From JAJRXG01 sp047634015 (GTDB taxonomy: Bacteria; Bacteroidota; Bacteroidia; Chitinophagales; Saprospiraceae): a stretch of DNA of 21,837 nucleotides. Below the pieces are notes generated by a model. The model was not told where the DNA came from. It saw only the letters and a list, made by a program, of their open reading frames with translations, and ran no database searches. Positions 14,717 through 21,837 of the stretch are shown here, in pieces. Within the stretch, counting starts at the first letter, position 1. Each line of letters starts with the position of its first letter. The stretch spans positions 1-21,837 of the forward strand of contig JBLIDB010000063.1 of the NCBI GenBank assembly GCA_047634015.1. Reading direction: 5' to 3'. A program made the position numbers and the translations under genes.

Positions 14717-15358
14717 TTAGAACTCTGAATTAGTAGCCTCCTTTAAGCAAGGAATATTAAAATCATATCCTATTCCGACATTCCAAGTTCTGGCATCAAT
14801 GTTTTTATTCCAGCCATAGCGAAGAAAAAGATGGATATCAAATCCACTTATCCCAAAGCCAAAATCACCCTCAACTATATAAGTCTTAAAAAAATCTCTA
14901 TTTACTCCCTGCTCTTTAAATTCTTCCTTCAGACCCCATAATTCTGTTTTGGAATATTGAATACCACCTCCAATACTAAAACCAAACTTGCCGTCATTAT
15001 TAAAATTCGAATTTCCCAAAAATTCGAATTTGGCCATAATAGGAATACTAAACGCACCCATCCCCTTATAATCTTTAGAACTTAAAGCAAATGGAGACCA
15101 CATAAAATACGCTTCAGGAGAGAATGAAAAATCACCGTCTCCAATCCATAGTTTCGGTCCCACACCAATATTAATAATTGCACTTCCTGCTCTTCTCGAA
15201 GCGATATCATCAGGTGGATTAGAATAATGCGTATATAGATCATGCCTCAATCCTGCTCCCCAACCAAATTTTTGGGCATCAATTGTATTTGCACAAAAAA
15301 GTAAAAAAACCATTGATAGCAGTATAGATTCTATTCTTTCCCTCATTTTACTGACCAT
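14717..15358 (-). CDS. Outer-membrane beta-barrel protein (PorT/OmpW-like size)
   Basis: A 213-residue exported protein with signal peptide MVSKMRERIESILLSMVFLL...IDA, mature N-terminus QKFGWGAGLRHDLY. The rest alternates aromatic and small residues in short amphipathic strands with glycine turns (AIINIGVGPKLWIG, FGFSIGGGIQYSK, VEGDFGFGISGFDIHLFLRYGW, NVGIGYDFNI), the pattern of an 8- to 10-stranded barrel. I cannot assign a ligand. The frame is open to an ATG at 15445, but that would put 29 residues before the signal peptide; 15358 or 15346 is the likely start. It lies between an MsbA-like exporter and murB, so it is probably cotranscribed with envelope genes. Confidence 0.7.
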   Translation of the reverse strand: MVSKMRERIESILLSMVFLLFCANTIDAQKFGWGAGLRHDLYTHYSNPPDDIASRRAGSAIINIGVGPKLWIGDGDFSFSPEAYFMWSPFALSSKDYKGMGAFSIPIMAKFEFLGNSNFNNDGKFGFSIGGGIQYSKTELWGLKEEFKEQGVNRDFFKTYIVEGDFGFGISGFDIHLFLRYGWNKNIDARTWNVGIGYDFNIPCLKEATNSEF

Positions 15359-15459
15359 TCGACATTTCTTGCTTTGGAATAGTAACGAATGAAGCACGTC
15401 TTTGTTATTAGATAAATTATCAGGTATTTTCCTTTGAGGATCCATCTCTGATTGAATTT

Positions 15460-17259
15460 CTATTCTAATTCTACGAGGTCAAACTGAAGCTTGGCGAGTT
15501 TTCGATAATAGCCATCTTCAATGTCAACAAGCTCATCATGGGTGCCTTCTTCAACAATATGACCATCAGTCATAACATATATCCGATCCACGTCTCTAAT
15601 GGTAGACAATCGATGTGCTATGATAATTGATGTCCTGCCTTCCATAAGCACATCCATTGCCTCCTGAACAACCCTCTCTGACTCTGCATCAAGAGAAGAT
15701 GTTGCTTCATCTAAGAGCAGGATCACCGGGTCTTTGAGGATCGTTCTTGCTATCGCTATTCTTTGTTTCTGACCGCCTGAAAGTTTGACGCCTCTTTCTC
15801 CAACCAAGGTTTCGAACCCATCAGGAAATTTGGAAATGAATTCCCAGCAATTAGCTTTTCTTGCTGCAGATTCTAACTCTGAATCTGTAGCGTCTGGTTT
15901 ACCATAGAGTAAATTCTCTTTAATAGAGCCTCCAAATAAAATAACTTCCTGTGGTACAACTCCCAGATTATGTCTATAATCTCCTACTGGATATTCTTCC
16001 AAGTTTTTCCCATCTATTTGAATACTCCCCTCATTCAATTCATAGAACCGCATCAACAAACGAACTATCGTCGACTTACCACTTCCGCTTTGCCCGACAA
16101 GTGCAATCTTTTCTCCCGCGTTCACTTTAAGATTGATTCCTTCTAAAACCATAACATCTGGTCGTGACGGATAATTAAAGTGTACGTTTTTGAAGGCAAC
16201 ATTTCCTGCTAACTTCAGATCAGTACGTGGTGCGTTTATATCCAGTTCGCTCGTGCGTCCGAGCATTTCCTTGACTCTTTCTGTAGCCCCCAAACCTCCA
16301 GCAATAGTTGTATATAAACTTCCTAAAGAGGCGATAGCGCCACCTATCATAACAGTGTAGACGACAAAAGACAATAGATTGCCAGCTTCCATATCACCGC
16401 TTTGAACCATAAGAGCTCCTCGCCATAAGATAAAAAGTATACTTCCAAAAAGCAAGAAAATTATAAAAGCAAAAAACAATCCTCGGATACGTGCATAGCT
16501 AAGTGAAATACCTACCATCTTATCTACTGAACCACCATACCTTTTAGTTTCAAATAATTCGTTGGCAAACGCTTTTACAATACTGAAATTTTGAAAAGTT
16601 TCATCAACAATTACATTGGTCTTGGCCAATTGATCTTGTCTCTTTTTACTTAGTTTTTTAATATATCTGCCGAATACCATTGCCATGATAACGACGACAG
16701 GTATTATCATCAACATCACTAAGAACAGCTGTGGCATGAAGTAAGCTAAAAAACTAATTCCAAATAGAAGAATTAAAATCTGTCTGATAAACTCTGCTAA
16801 GGTTACAGAAAATACAGACTGTAATTGTTCTACATCTGCTGTAATCCGACTTGTCAATTCTCCTACTCTATGCTGTTCGAAATAATCCATCGGCTGAGAG
16901 ATCAACCGCGTGTAAAGGTCCTTTCTAACATCCGCCATTCCTTTTTCACTGACGTTAGCAAATAACATGGTCTGAACAAAAGACAACAATGCTCTTGCTG
17001 CTAATAGGCCAAACATGATCAAGGCCCATTTATTCAAATCCCAATTAAGATCAAAAGGTAAACTTGATTTTTTGCCAGTAGCAGTATTAAGCATCTCTCC
17101 TGGAATACCCATAATGGCCATCATTATCAGGCTTCCCACTACTAATAATACTAATGCCCCATAAAAATACCCACTGTAAGGTTTCAAATAACGAAACATA
17201 CTAAATGCAGAATCTAAAGATGCTTTAGTTATTTTCTTGTCTTTTTTTTCTTCAGCCAT
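15460..17259 (-). CDS. ABC exporter, fused permease-ATPase (MsbA-like)
   Basis: A 599-residue half-transporter that would work as a homodimer in the inner membrane. The membrane domain (about 20-325) has six segments, starting YFYGALVLLVVGSLIMMAIM. The nucleotide-binding domain (about 350-590) has Walker A GQSGSGKST (389-397), Q-loop PQ (436-437), signature LSGGQ (493-497), Walker B VILLLDE (512-518), and switch His549. Family members export lipids (MsbA), drugs or peptides. No peptidase or accessory domain is present, and there is no membrane-fusion partner nearby, so a lipid or drug flippase role is more likely than type I secretion. It follows prfB by 31 bases. Substrate unknown. Confidence 0.92.
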   Translation of the reverse strand: MAEEKKDKKITKASLDSAFSMFRYLKPYSGYFYGALVLLVVGSLIMMAIMGIPGEMLNTATGKKSSLPFDLNWDLNKWALIMFGLLAARALLSFVQTMLFANVSEKGMADVRKDLYTRLISQPMDYFEQHRVGELTSRITADVEQLQSVFSVTLAEFIRQILILLFGISFLAYFMPQLFLVMLMIIPVVVIMAMVFGRYIKKLSKKRQDQLAKTNVIVDETFQNFSIVKAFANELFETKRYGGSVDKMVGISLSYARIRGLFFAFIIFLLFGSILFILWRGALMVQSGDMEAGNLLSFVVYTVMIGGAIASLGSLYTTIAGGLGATERVKEMLGRTSELDINAPRTDLKLAGNVAFKNVHFNYPSRPDVMVLEGINLKVNAGEKIALVGQSGSGKSTIVRLLMRFYELNEGSIQIDGKNLEEYPVGDYRHNLGVVPQEVILFGGSIKENLLYGKPDATDSELESAARKANCWEFISKFPDGFETLVGERGVKLSGGQKQRIAIARTILKDPVILLLDEATSSLDAESERVVQEAMDVLMEGRTSIIIAHRLSTIRDVDRIYVMTDGHIVEEGTHDELVDIEDGYYRKLAKLQFDLVELE

Positions 17260-17290
17260 TTAGCGTGTAAATCAATTGTAAGATTAGTTA

Positions 17291-18377
17291 TTAAATGGAT
17301 CTTCCATTCCACATTAAAAACGATTTTAAGAAATCATCCAAATCCCCATTGAGGACTGCATCTGTCTGGGATGTTTGATGGTTCGTCCTATGATCCTTGA
17401 TTCTTCTATCATCCAGTACATAAGAGCGAATCTGAGATCCCCATTCGTTCTTCATTTTGCCAGACTCTACATTACTTTTTTCAGCTGCGAGTCTTTCAAG
17501 TTCTGCCTCATATAAGCGTGACTTAAGCATCTGGATTGCCTTCTCCTTATTCATATGCTGAGACCTTTCTGCTTGGCATTCTACCACTATTCCTGAAGGT
17601 AAGTGCCTTACTCTTACGGCAGATTCTGTCTTATTAACGTGTTGTCCTCCTGCACCGCTTGCTCTAAAAGTATCCCAATCTAAATCAGACGGATTGACTT
17701 CTATTTCTACTCTATTATCCACCAAAGGATGAACGAATACCGAGGCGAAAGAAGTCATTCTCTTTCCTTGGGAATTGTAAGGACTAATTCTTACTAAACG
17801 ATGAACTCCATTTTCACCTTTAAGCATTCCATATCCATAGTCCCCATTTATTTCTATCTCGACACTCCTCACTCCTGCGACATCTCCAGCTACACGGTTC
17901 AGTTCTTTTACTTTATAGCCACTCTTTTCTCCCCATAGAACATACATCCTATAAAGCATCTCGGCCCAATCACATGCCTCAGTACCACCGGCTCCTGCAT
18001 TAATCTCCAAAATTACAGAGAGCTCATCTTCGTCTTTATTAAGCGTGGATTTGAATTCCACCTCATCAAGGACGGCAAGGGCTTTTTGATAAGCAATATC
18101 AACCTCTGCTTCTGTAGCTTCTTCCATAGATTGGAATTCGTAAAGCACATCCGCATCTCCGATTTTCTCTTTAAGATTATCAAGTTGAGAGACCCACTTT
18201 TTATGGATCTTCAAATCTCGCATGACATCCTCAGCTCCTTCTCTATTAGACCAAAATTCCGGGTCAAGAGATTGATTTTCTAAGTCTTCTATTTTAATAA
18301 GTCGCTCATCGATGTCAAAGATACCCCCTCAGGTCCGACAGTCGCGATTTTAGTTCAGTCAGCTGATCAGCCGTCAT
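17291..18377 (-). CDS. prfB: Peptide chain release factor 2, with programmed +1 frameshift
   Basis: Ends translation at UGA and UAA. The gene is in two frames: codons 1-20 (18377-18318, MTADQLTELKSRLSDLRGYL) run into an in-frame TGA at 18317-18315, and after a +1 slip the frame continues GAC ATC GAT... from 18316 to the stop at 17291. The joined protein is 361 residues, against 365 in E. coli. The catalytic GGQ is at 243-245 (SGAGGQHVNKTESAVR). The stop-codon recognition tripeptide reads SPY (198-200) where E. coli has SPF. A shorter frame opening at 18223 (MRDLKIHKKW) is only the interior. It lies between the FKBP lipoprotein (49 bases upstream) and the ABC exporter. Confidence 0.95.
18314..18329 (-). 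promoter_or_regulatory. prfB autoregulatory frameshift site
   Basis: The minus strand reads AGGGGGTATCTTTGAC: an SD-like AGGGGG, three bases, slippery CTT, stop TGA, C. When RF2 is scarce the ribosome pauses at the poorly terminating UGA-C and shifts +1, restoring RF2. The cassette matches the known E. coli arrangement base for base over this stretch. Confidence 0.95.
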
Positions 18378-18426
18378 TGTCCTTGCGTTTAAATGATGAG
18401 TAAATAAGGTTTTTTAGTGTATTCTA

Positions 18427-19335
18427 TTATAAGTACAGATCCTCAATCTCCATATAGAAATATAGTTCTGCACCTCCTGGGATTGATGGAGGAGATCCTG
18501 TAGCTCCATACCCAAGTTCAGATGGAATAAACACAGAAGCTTTAGTTCCTTTTGGAAAATTCATCCCAACTTCTTGCCATCCTTCTATTACTCCCGGAGA
18601 TCCCAATCTAAATGGATACGCTCTACCACGCTGGAATGCATCATCAAAGTGACTTCCATCACTTACCAGAGCTCCATAGTACAACACTGCAGACATCATA
18701 CCCGCTGCTGGCTGAATACCTGTTCCCATCTCATGTATATGATACTTCACACCACGAGCAGTTGTTTTTAAATCCAATTTACCTGCTTTGTAATCTTTAA
18801 TAGACTTATCTGCAAGTGCAACTACAGACTCTCTTGCCATCTTTAGTCTATCCATCTCAGCTGCTTGTTCAGCTTGTAGTTCTGCTGTTCGCACTTCAAA
18901 CTCTGCTGGAGAGAGAATTTCTTCCGCGACAAGACGGTATTCCAAATATTCAACATCATCAAATCCAGGAGGTAAATTTTGAACTGAATCAATCGGAACT
19001 CTTAGCCCTACGCTGTCTCCAACAGATAAATCTGCAAGTACATCTACAATTGCATTTTGCGCACGGTTAGGATCATCTAATTCAAGGATCTTCATAGAAG
19101 GAAGAACTTTTTGACCTCTATAGGTTTGCAACAAACTATCCTTATCGTCGAATATATCCATATTGAAGTAAAACTGGTCGCCTACTTTTGCTTGTTGTCC
19201 GTCATCCTCATAATATACGACATACTCGTAACCAGAAGCAGCAGCTTTCTGCATTTTATCTCCTCCTCCTTGAGAGCAGGAAAACATGCCAACAATGGCT
19301 ATAAACAAGAATAATCTTAATAACATATGTTTCAT
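18427..19335 (-). CDS. FKBP-type peptidyl-prolyl isomerase lipoprotein
   Basis: A 302-residue exported lipoprotein: signal peptide MKHMLLRLFLFIAIVGMFSC with the lipidated Cys20. The C-terminal FKBP domain (about 195-302) has the family pattern VLYYGALVSDGSHFDDAFQRGRAYPFRLGSPGVIEGWQEVG, then KASVFIPSELGYGATGSPPSIPGGAELYFYMEI. The N-terminal part (about 35-145), with AKVGDQFYFNMDIFDDKDSLL and LADLSVGDSVGLRVPID, looks like a second, degraded FKBP-like domain. An acidic helix (EVRTAELQAEQAAEMDRLKMARE) links them. Likely a periplasmic folding factor. I chose ATG 19335, preceded by an A-rich stretch; the frame extends to a GTG at 19356. It sits between nrnA and prfB. Confidence 0.88.
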   Translation of the reverse strand: MKHMLLRLFLFIAIVGMFSCSQGGGDKMQKAAASGYEYVVYYEDDGQQAKVGDQFYFNMDIFDDKDSLLQTYRGQKVLPSMKILELDDPNRAQNAIVDVLADLSVGDSVGLRVPIDSVQNLPPGFDDVEYLEYRLVAEEILSPAEFEVRTAELQAEQAAEMDRLKMARESVVALADKSIKDYKAGKLDLKTTARGVKYHIHEMGTGIQPAAGMMSAVLYYGALVSDGSHFDDAFQRGRAYPFRLGSPGVIEGWQEVGMNFPKGTKASVFIPSELGYGATGSPPSIPGGAELYFYMEIEDLYL

Positions 19336-19415
19336 TTTTTTAATATTAATAGCCACTTAATTATTGTGCGGCTTGTATTGTTAGATATTGAAATTCATTT
19401 TTTAAGCCTGACGGT

Positions 19416-20408
19416 TTAGAGGTAATGAGGCAATACCTCTTTGAACTTTTCGACCGTATCGGCGAGTGATAATTTTGAGGAGCCTCCAGAAGCATTCTTA
19501 TGTCCACCTCCTGAGAAGTGATCTCTGGCTAAGTTTTGTACAGAGATATCTCCTTTACTTCTAAGCGATAGTCGAATTTCACTATTTGTCATTTGCCTCA
19601 CAAAGGCAGCGACTTTCATTCCTTTAATCATCAGAATATAATTCACCAATCCTTCCGTGTCTCCTCTTCCGATATGATATTTCTGATAATCTTGTTGAGT
19701 AAGTGTGATGATTCCGGCAGACATTTCTGGAATGACTTCTAATCGATTTCGAAGCGCATGACCTAATATAATCATCTGGCGCTTCGTCCAACTATTAAAA
19801 ATATTATCATTTATAGCATAATCGTCCAATCCGATTTTTTTCAACTCAGATGCAATGCGATATACATTGGGATTTGTGGCATACTTAAATGAACCTGTAT
19901 CTGTAAGTATCCCTGTAAATATACAGGTAGCCATATCCAAAGTAACCTTATCAGTTGCATCTAAAGCTTCAATAAATCTATATATCAACTCACAAGTAGA
20001 ACTACTCTCCGTATCTGAGAAATACCAATCTGCAAATGGCTCAGGATCTAAATGATGATCTATTAAAATCTTATAAGCCTTGGACTCCGTAATATTCATT
20101 GCTAATGGATCGATTCGATCCAAACTATTGAAGTCAAGACAACATATAATCTCAGCTGACTCTAAGGCCTTCTTTCCCTCTTCTCTATTCAGATCATAGA
20201 TAATAATATCCTCCCGAGCAGGAAGATATTCAAAAATATTAGGGTACTCTGAAGGGAGTAAGACCTTACAATGCTGCCCATATTGATCTAGAAAAAGCTT
20301 CAAGGCTATAGATGATCCTATGGCGTCCCCATCTGGATTCCTATGAGCCAAAATGACCACATTAGAAGGTACTCTCAGTCGTTCTTTTATTTCAGCTATA
20401 TTATCCAT
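19416..20408 (-). CDS. nrnA: DHH-family oligoribonuclease / pAp phosphatase
   Basis: Degrades 2-5 nt nano-RNA and/or dephosphorylates 3'-phosphoadenosine 5'-phosphate, cytosolic, Mn-dependent. It has 330 residues. DHH-domain ligands are visible: His22, Asp26 and Asp28 in AHRNPDGDAIGS; Asp92 in CCLDFNS; and the Asp117-His118-His119 triad in LIDHH. TGILTDTGSFKYATNPNVY gives a further Asp. The DHHA1 domain ends with the substrate-binding GGGHKNASGG (about 304-313). It lies 87 bases behind ndk and 80 before the FKBP gene. Which of the two activities matters here cannot be told from sequence. Confidence 0.93.
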   Translation of the reverse strand: MDNIAEIKERLRVPSNVVILAHRNPDGDAIGSSIALKLFLDQYGQHCKVLLPSEYPNIFEYLPAREDIIIYDLNREEGKKALESAEIICCLDFNSLDRIDPLAMNITESKAYKILIDHHLDPEPFADWYFSDTESSSTCELIYRFIEALDATDKVTLDMATCIFTGILTDTGSFKYATNPNVYRIASELKKIGLDDYAINDNIFNSWTKRQMIILGHALRNRLEVIPEMSAGIITLTQQDYQKYHIGRGDTEGLVNYILMIKGMKVAAFVRQMTNSEIRLSLRSKGDISVQNLARDHFSGGGHKNASGGSSKLSLADTVEKFKEVLPHYL

Positions 20409-20456
20409 GGGCTCAATTCCGTCATAAAACTACCACTATTAGATATAGAAATAAGA

Positions 20457-20481
20457 ATTATGACAATAGACAAGTCATAAT
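20457..20481. repeat. Inverted repeat between ndk and nrnA
   Basis: An 8-bp stem, ATTATGAC/GTCATAAT, with a 9-base loop lies just after the ndk stop and is followed on the minus strand by a T-rich run (TTCTTATTTC). It could be a partial terminator or an operator. Weak, AT-rich. Confidence 0.3.
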
Positions 20482-20495
20482 GTGTTTGGAACAAA

Positions 20496-20915
20496 TTAAA
20501 ATATTTCTGTTCCCGCAAAATGAAATGCTCCCTCAATCTGGGCATTTTCATCTGAATCTGATCCATGAACTGCATTCTCTCCCATATTAGTGGCATAAAG
20601 TGCTCGGATGGTACCTTCTGCCGCATCCGCAGGATTTGTAGCCCCGATAAGTGTTCTGAAATCTGCCACAGCGTTATCTTTTTGTAAGATTACAGCTAAG
20701 ATAGGCCCTGAAGACATAAATTCTACTAATTCTCCGTAGAAAGGACGCTCTTTATGCACTTCATAAAAGGCTCTTGCCTTCTCTGCAGAAAGATGACTGT
20801 ACTTCATTGCCTTAATGGAAAAACCAGCATCATTAATCATTTTTAATATCGAACCGATATGTCCACCTTTAACAGCATCCGGTTTAATCATCGTAAATGT
20901 TCTATTTCCTGACAT
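20496..20915 (-). CDS. ndk: Nucleoside diphosphate kinase
   Basis: Transfers the gamma-phosphate between nucleoside di- and triphosphates through a phosphohistidine, balancing NTP and dNTP pools. At 139 residues it is standard. Lys11 (MIKPDAV), Arg87, Arg104, Asn114 and the catalytic His117 in NAVHGSDSDENA are all present, and the C-terminus carries the usual ATNMGENAVHGSDSDENA to HFAGTEIF run. It starts at ATG 20915 with a good -7 box 32 bases upstream and is the first gene of the seven-gene minus-strand run ending at murB. Confidence 0.97.
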   Translation of the reverse strand: MSGNRTFTMIKPDAVKGGHIGSILKMINDAGFSIKAMKYSHLSAEKARAFYEVHKERPFYGELVEFMSSGPILAVILQKDNAVADFRTLIGATNPADAAEGTIRALYATNMGENAVHGSDSDENAQIEGAFHFAGTEIF

Positions 20916-20946
20916 TGCTTCCTAGTTTATGTTTTTAAAAGAGGCG

Positions 20947-20954
20947 CAAAAGTA
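20947..20954 (-). promoter_or_regulatory. Probable -7 box of ndk
   Basis: Exact minus-strand TACTTTTG, giving a start near 20940 and a leader of about 25 bases. No good TTTG is seen at -33. None of the gaps downstream to murB has an exact box, so this may drive the whole run. Confidence 0.4.
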
Positions 20955-21038
20955 TAAAAAGCAATCATATCATACCTGAATTAATAAGTTATTGGTAAGA
21001 AAGAGATTAGATACGATTATTATGTATTAAGTCATCTA

Positions 21039-21548
21039 TCAATACGCAGCTCCTTTATTCAAATACAAAAGGTCAGTTAAGTTTTGTTCAACATCATTTT
21101 TAGACTCTTCAAAATTCAATTTCAACAGTAATTTTTGAGAACGTAGATTTTGAGATTTTGTAAAAGCCCATATTCTATCCCTTCCATTATTTGAAAATTC
21201 ATGCTTTAGGATCGCCTGAGATGCCTCAAATGCATATCCATTCCCTTCGGCAGATGCAAGAAGGGCAAATCCAAGATCTGGCGCATCCAAATGATCTCTT
21301 TGGAGCAAGCCTGAAAGACCAAAAGAGTGAATTTGTGAGCGATCTTGGATCAATAAAAGTCCAAATCCAAATCTCTCATACATAGCTTGTGGCCCAGATC
21401 GAATATAAGTCTCGGCAGCTTCGATGCTTAATATATTGCGATTACCAATATTATCTAACCAACCAGGTTCATTTACGAGAGTAAGGATAAAAGGAGCGTC
21501 TTTTATCACCAATTTCCTCAAATTCAGGCGATCTGTCTTAAAATTCAT
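21039..21548 (-). CDS. GNAT-family N-acetyltransferase (RimJ/RimL type)
   Basis: A 169-residue acetyl-CoA-dependent transferase. It opens with TDRLNLRKLVIKDAPFI, typical of the RimJ/RimL subgroup, and continues FGFGLLLIQDRSQIHSFGLSGLLQRDHLDAPDLGFALL. The acetyl-CoA motif A region is around LASAEGNGYAFEASQAIL, giving the Q/RxxGxG/A-like loop EGNGYA, and the late strand is RIWAFTKSQNLRSQKLLLKLNFEE. It could act on a protein N-terminus, a small amine or an antibiotic; sequence does not say. It is divergent from tsaC across 68 bases. Confidence 0.85.
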   Translation of the reverse strand: MNFKTDRLNLRKLVIKDAPFILTLVNEPGWLDNIGNRNILSIEAAETYIRSGPQAMYERFGFGLLLIQDRSQIHSFGLSGLLQRDHLDAPDLGFALLASAEGNGYAFEASQAILKHEFSNNGRDRIWAFTKSQNLRSQKLLLKLNFEESKNDVEQNLTDLLYLNKGAAY

Positions 21549-21553
21549 GAGGT

Positions 21554-21585
21554 GAAAGATAATAGCTTCAATCTCAATCTACAAA
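21554..21585 (-). promoter_or_regulatory. Possible promoter of the GNAT gene
   Basis: Minus-strand TTTG (21582-21585), 20-base spacer, TATCTTTC (21554-21561, one mismatch to TAnnTTTG). The -7 box ends 5 bases before the ATG, so the transcript would have almost no leader. Confidence 0.35.
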
Positions 21586-21591
21586 TTGATA

Positions 21592-21599
21592 TACTTTTG
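21592..21599 (+). promoter_or_regulatory. Probable -7 box of the tsaC gene
   Basis: Exact plus-strand TACTTTTG, with transcription expected near 21606 and a leader of about 11 bases. A -33 element is not clear. Confidence 0.4.
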
Positions 21600-21616
21600 G
21601 CCCAATTTTGAACTGA

Positions 21617-21837
21617 ATGGCAGAAATAGGTACAGATATAAGTAAGGCCACAAACTTACTCAGGCAAGGCGAAGTTGTTGCAATACCAACAGAAACAGTT
21701 TATGGCTTAGCTGCTAACGCACTTAATGTCAATGCTGTTAAAAAAATATTCAGCGTCAAGGGGAGACCAAGTAGGAACCCCCTCATAATACATGTAGCCA
21801 GTCGCAAGATGTTAGAGAAATATGTAAGTGATGTCCC
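21617..21837 (+). CDS. tsaC: Threonylcarbamoyl-AMP synthase (Sua5/YrdC/TsaC), partial
   Basis: Makes threonylcarbamoyl-AMP from threonine, bicarbonate and ATP for t6A37 modification of ANN-reading tRNAs. Only the first 73 codons are in the window. The read starts MAEIGTDISKATNLLRQGEV, then VAIPTETVYGLAANA and KIFSVKGRPSRNPLIIHV, which carry the conserved PTET(V)YGL and KxRP..NPL motifs of the active-site cleft. Whether a C-terminal Sua5 domain follows cannot be seen. It starts at ATG 21617, just downstream of a -7 box. Confidence 0.93.
   Translation, partial: MAEIGTDISKATNLLRQGEVVAIPTETVYGLAANALNVNAVKKIFSVKGRPSRNPLIIHVASRKMLEKYVSDV

Noticed and set aside
15359..15445. Longer start for the beta-barrel protein
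   Set aside because: It would place 29 hydrophilic residues before a normal signal peptide.
18224..18377. prfB as a pseudogene because of its internal TGA
   Set aside because: The TGA sits exactly in the known frameshift cassette and both frames are otherwise complete.
20396..20626. Minus-strand frame of 76 residues
   Set aside because: Out-of-frame overlap of the ndk end and the nrnA start; no independent support.
1..21837. CRISPR array, transposon, prophage, toxin-antitoxin or restriction genes
   Set aside because: No tandem spaced repeats, transposase, integrase or typical defence families were found; the gene content is core metabolism.

Overview
The window looks like an AT-rich chromosomal segment from a member of the Bacteroidota, probably a Saprospiraceae/Cytophaga-like marine or sludge lineage; the exact family is inferred. 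The grounds are: a short primary sigma factor without region 1.1, a secreted metalloprotease with a type IX secretion C-terminal domain, five exact TAnnTTTG -7 boxes upstream of genes, little sign of Shine-Dalgarno leaders, and a monoheme cytochrome resembling the N-terminus of Bacteroidota ActA. Almost everything here is core housekeeping. I see no CRISPR array, phage, insertion sequence, defence island or biosynthetic cluster, and no clear new multi-gene system.

Layout. 1-507 (-): start of a secreted cytochrome c that runs off the left edge. 591-1385 (-): thyA. 1513-2730 (+): an M43-like metalloprotease, sharing a strong bidirectional terminator (2743-2778) with the convergent tmRNA gene ssrA (2784-3150, -). 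3272-6244 (-): a compact run of four genes transcribed in the order rpoD, a membrane-anchored unknown protein, a degenerate Nudix-like protein and purC (TTG start). 6245-6526: a 282-base AT-rich gap with an imperfect hairpin and possible promoter elements. 6527-8484 (-): aroE then proline dehydrogenase. 8485-8730: a gap with a REP-like palindrome. 8731-9336 (-): a PAP2 phosphatase, divergent from the glmM - cysteine desulfurase - ribD operon (9440-13021, +). 13139-13696 (+): a periplasmic thioredoxin-like protein, convergent with and touching murB.

13693-20915 (-) is a long run in transcription order ndk, nrnA, an FKBP lipoprotein, prfB, an MsbA-like ABC exporter, an outer-membrane beta-barrel and murB. 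prfB is split in frame: it needs a programmed +1 frameshift at an in-frame TGA, and the site keeps the SD-like element at the classic spacing. 21039-21548 (-) is a GNAT acetyltransferase, divergent from a Sua5/YrdC (TsaC) gene cut by the right edge.

How they work together. The window supplies dTMP (thyA), purine (purC), aromatic (aroE), riboflavin (ribD) and amino-sugar/peptidoglycan (glmM, murB) precursors; NTP balance and nano-RNA turnover (ndk, nrnA); transcription initiation (rpoD); and translation quality control (ssrA, prfB, tsaC). The most interesting points are the prfB frameshift cassette in a lineage that largely ignores Shine-Dalgarno sequences, the tmRNA tag GDRNFALAA, the unknown membrane protein 4 bases behind rpoD, promoter boxes that suggest leaderless mRNAs, and the intergenic palindromes.
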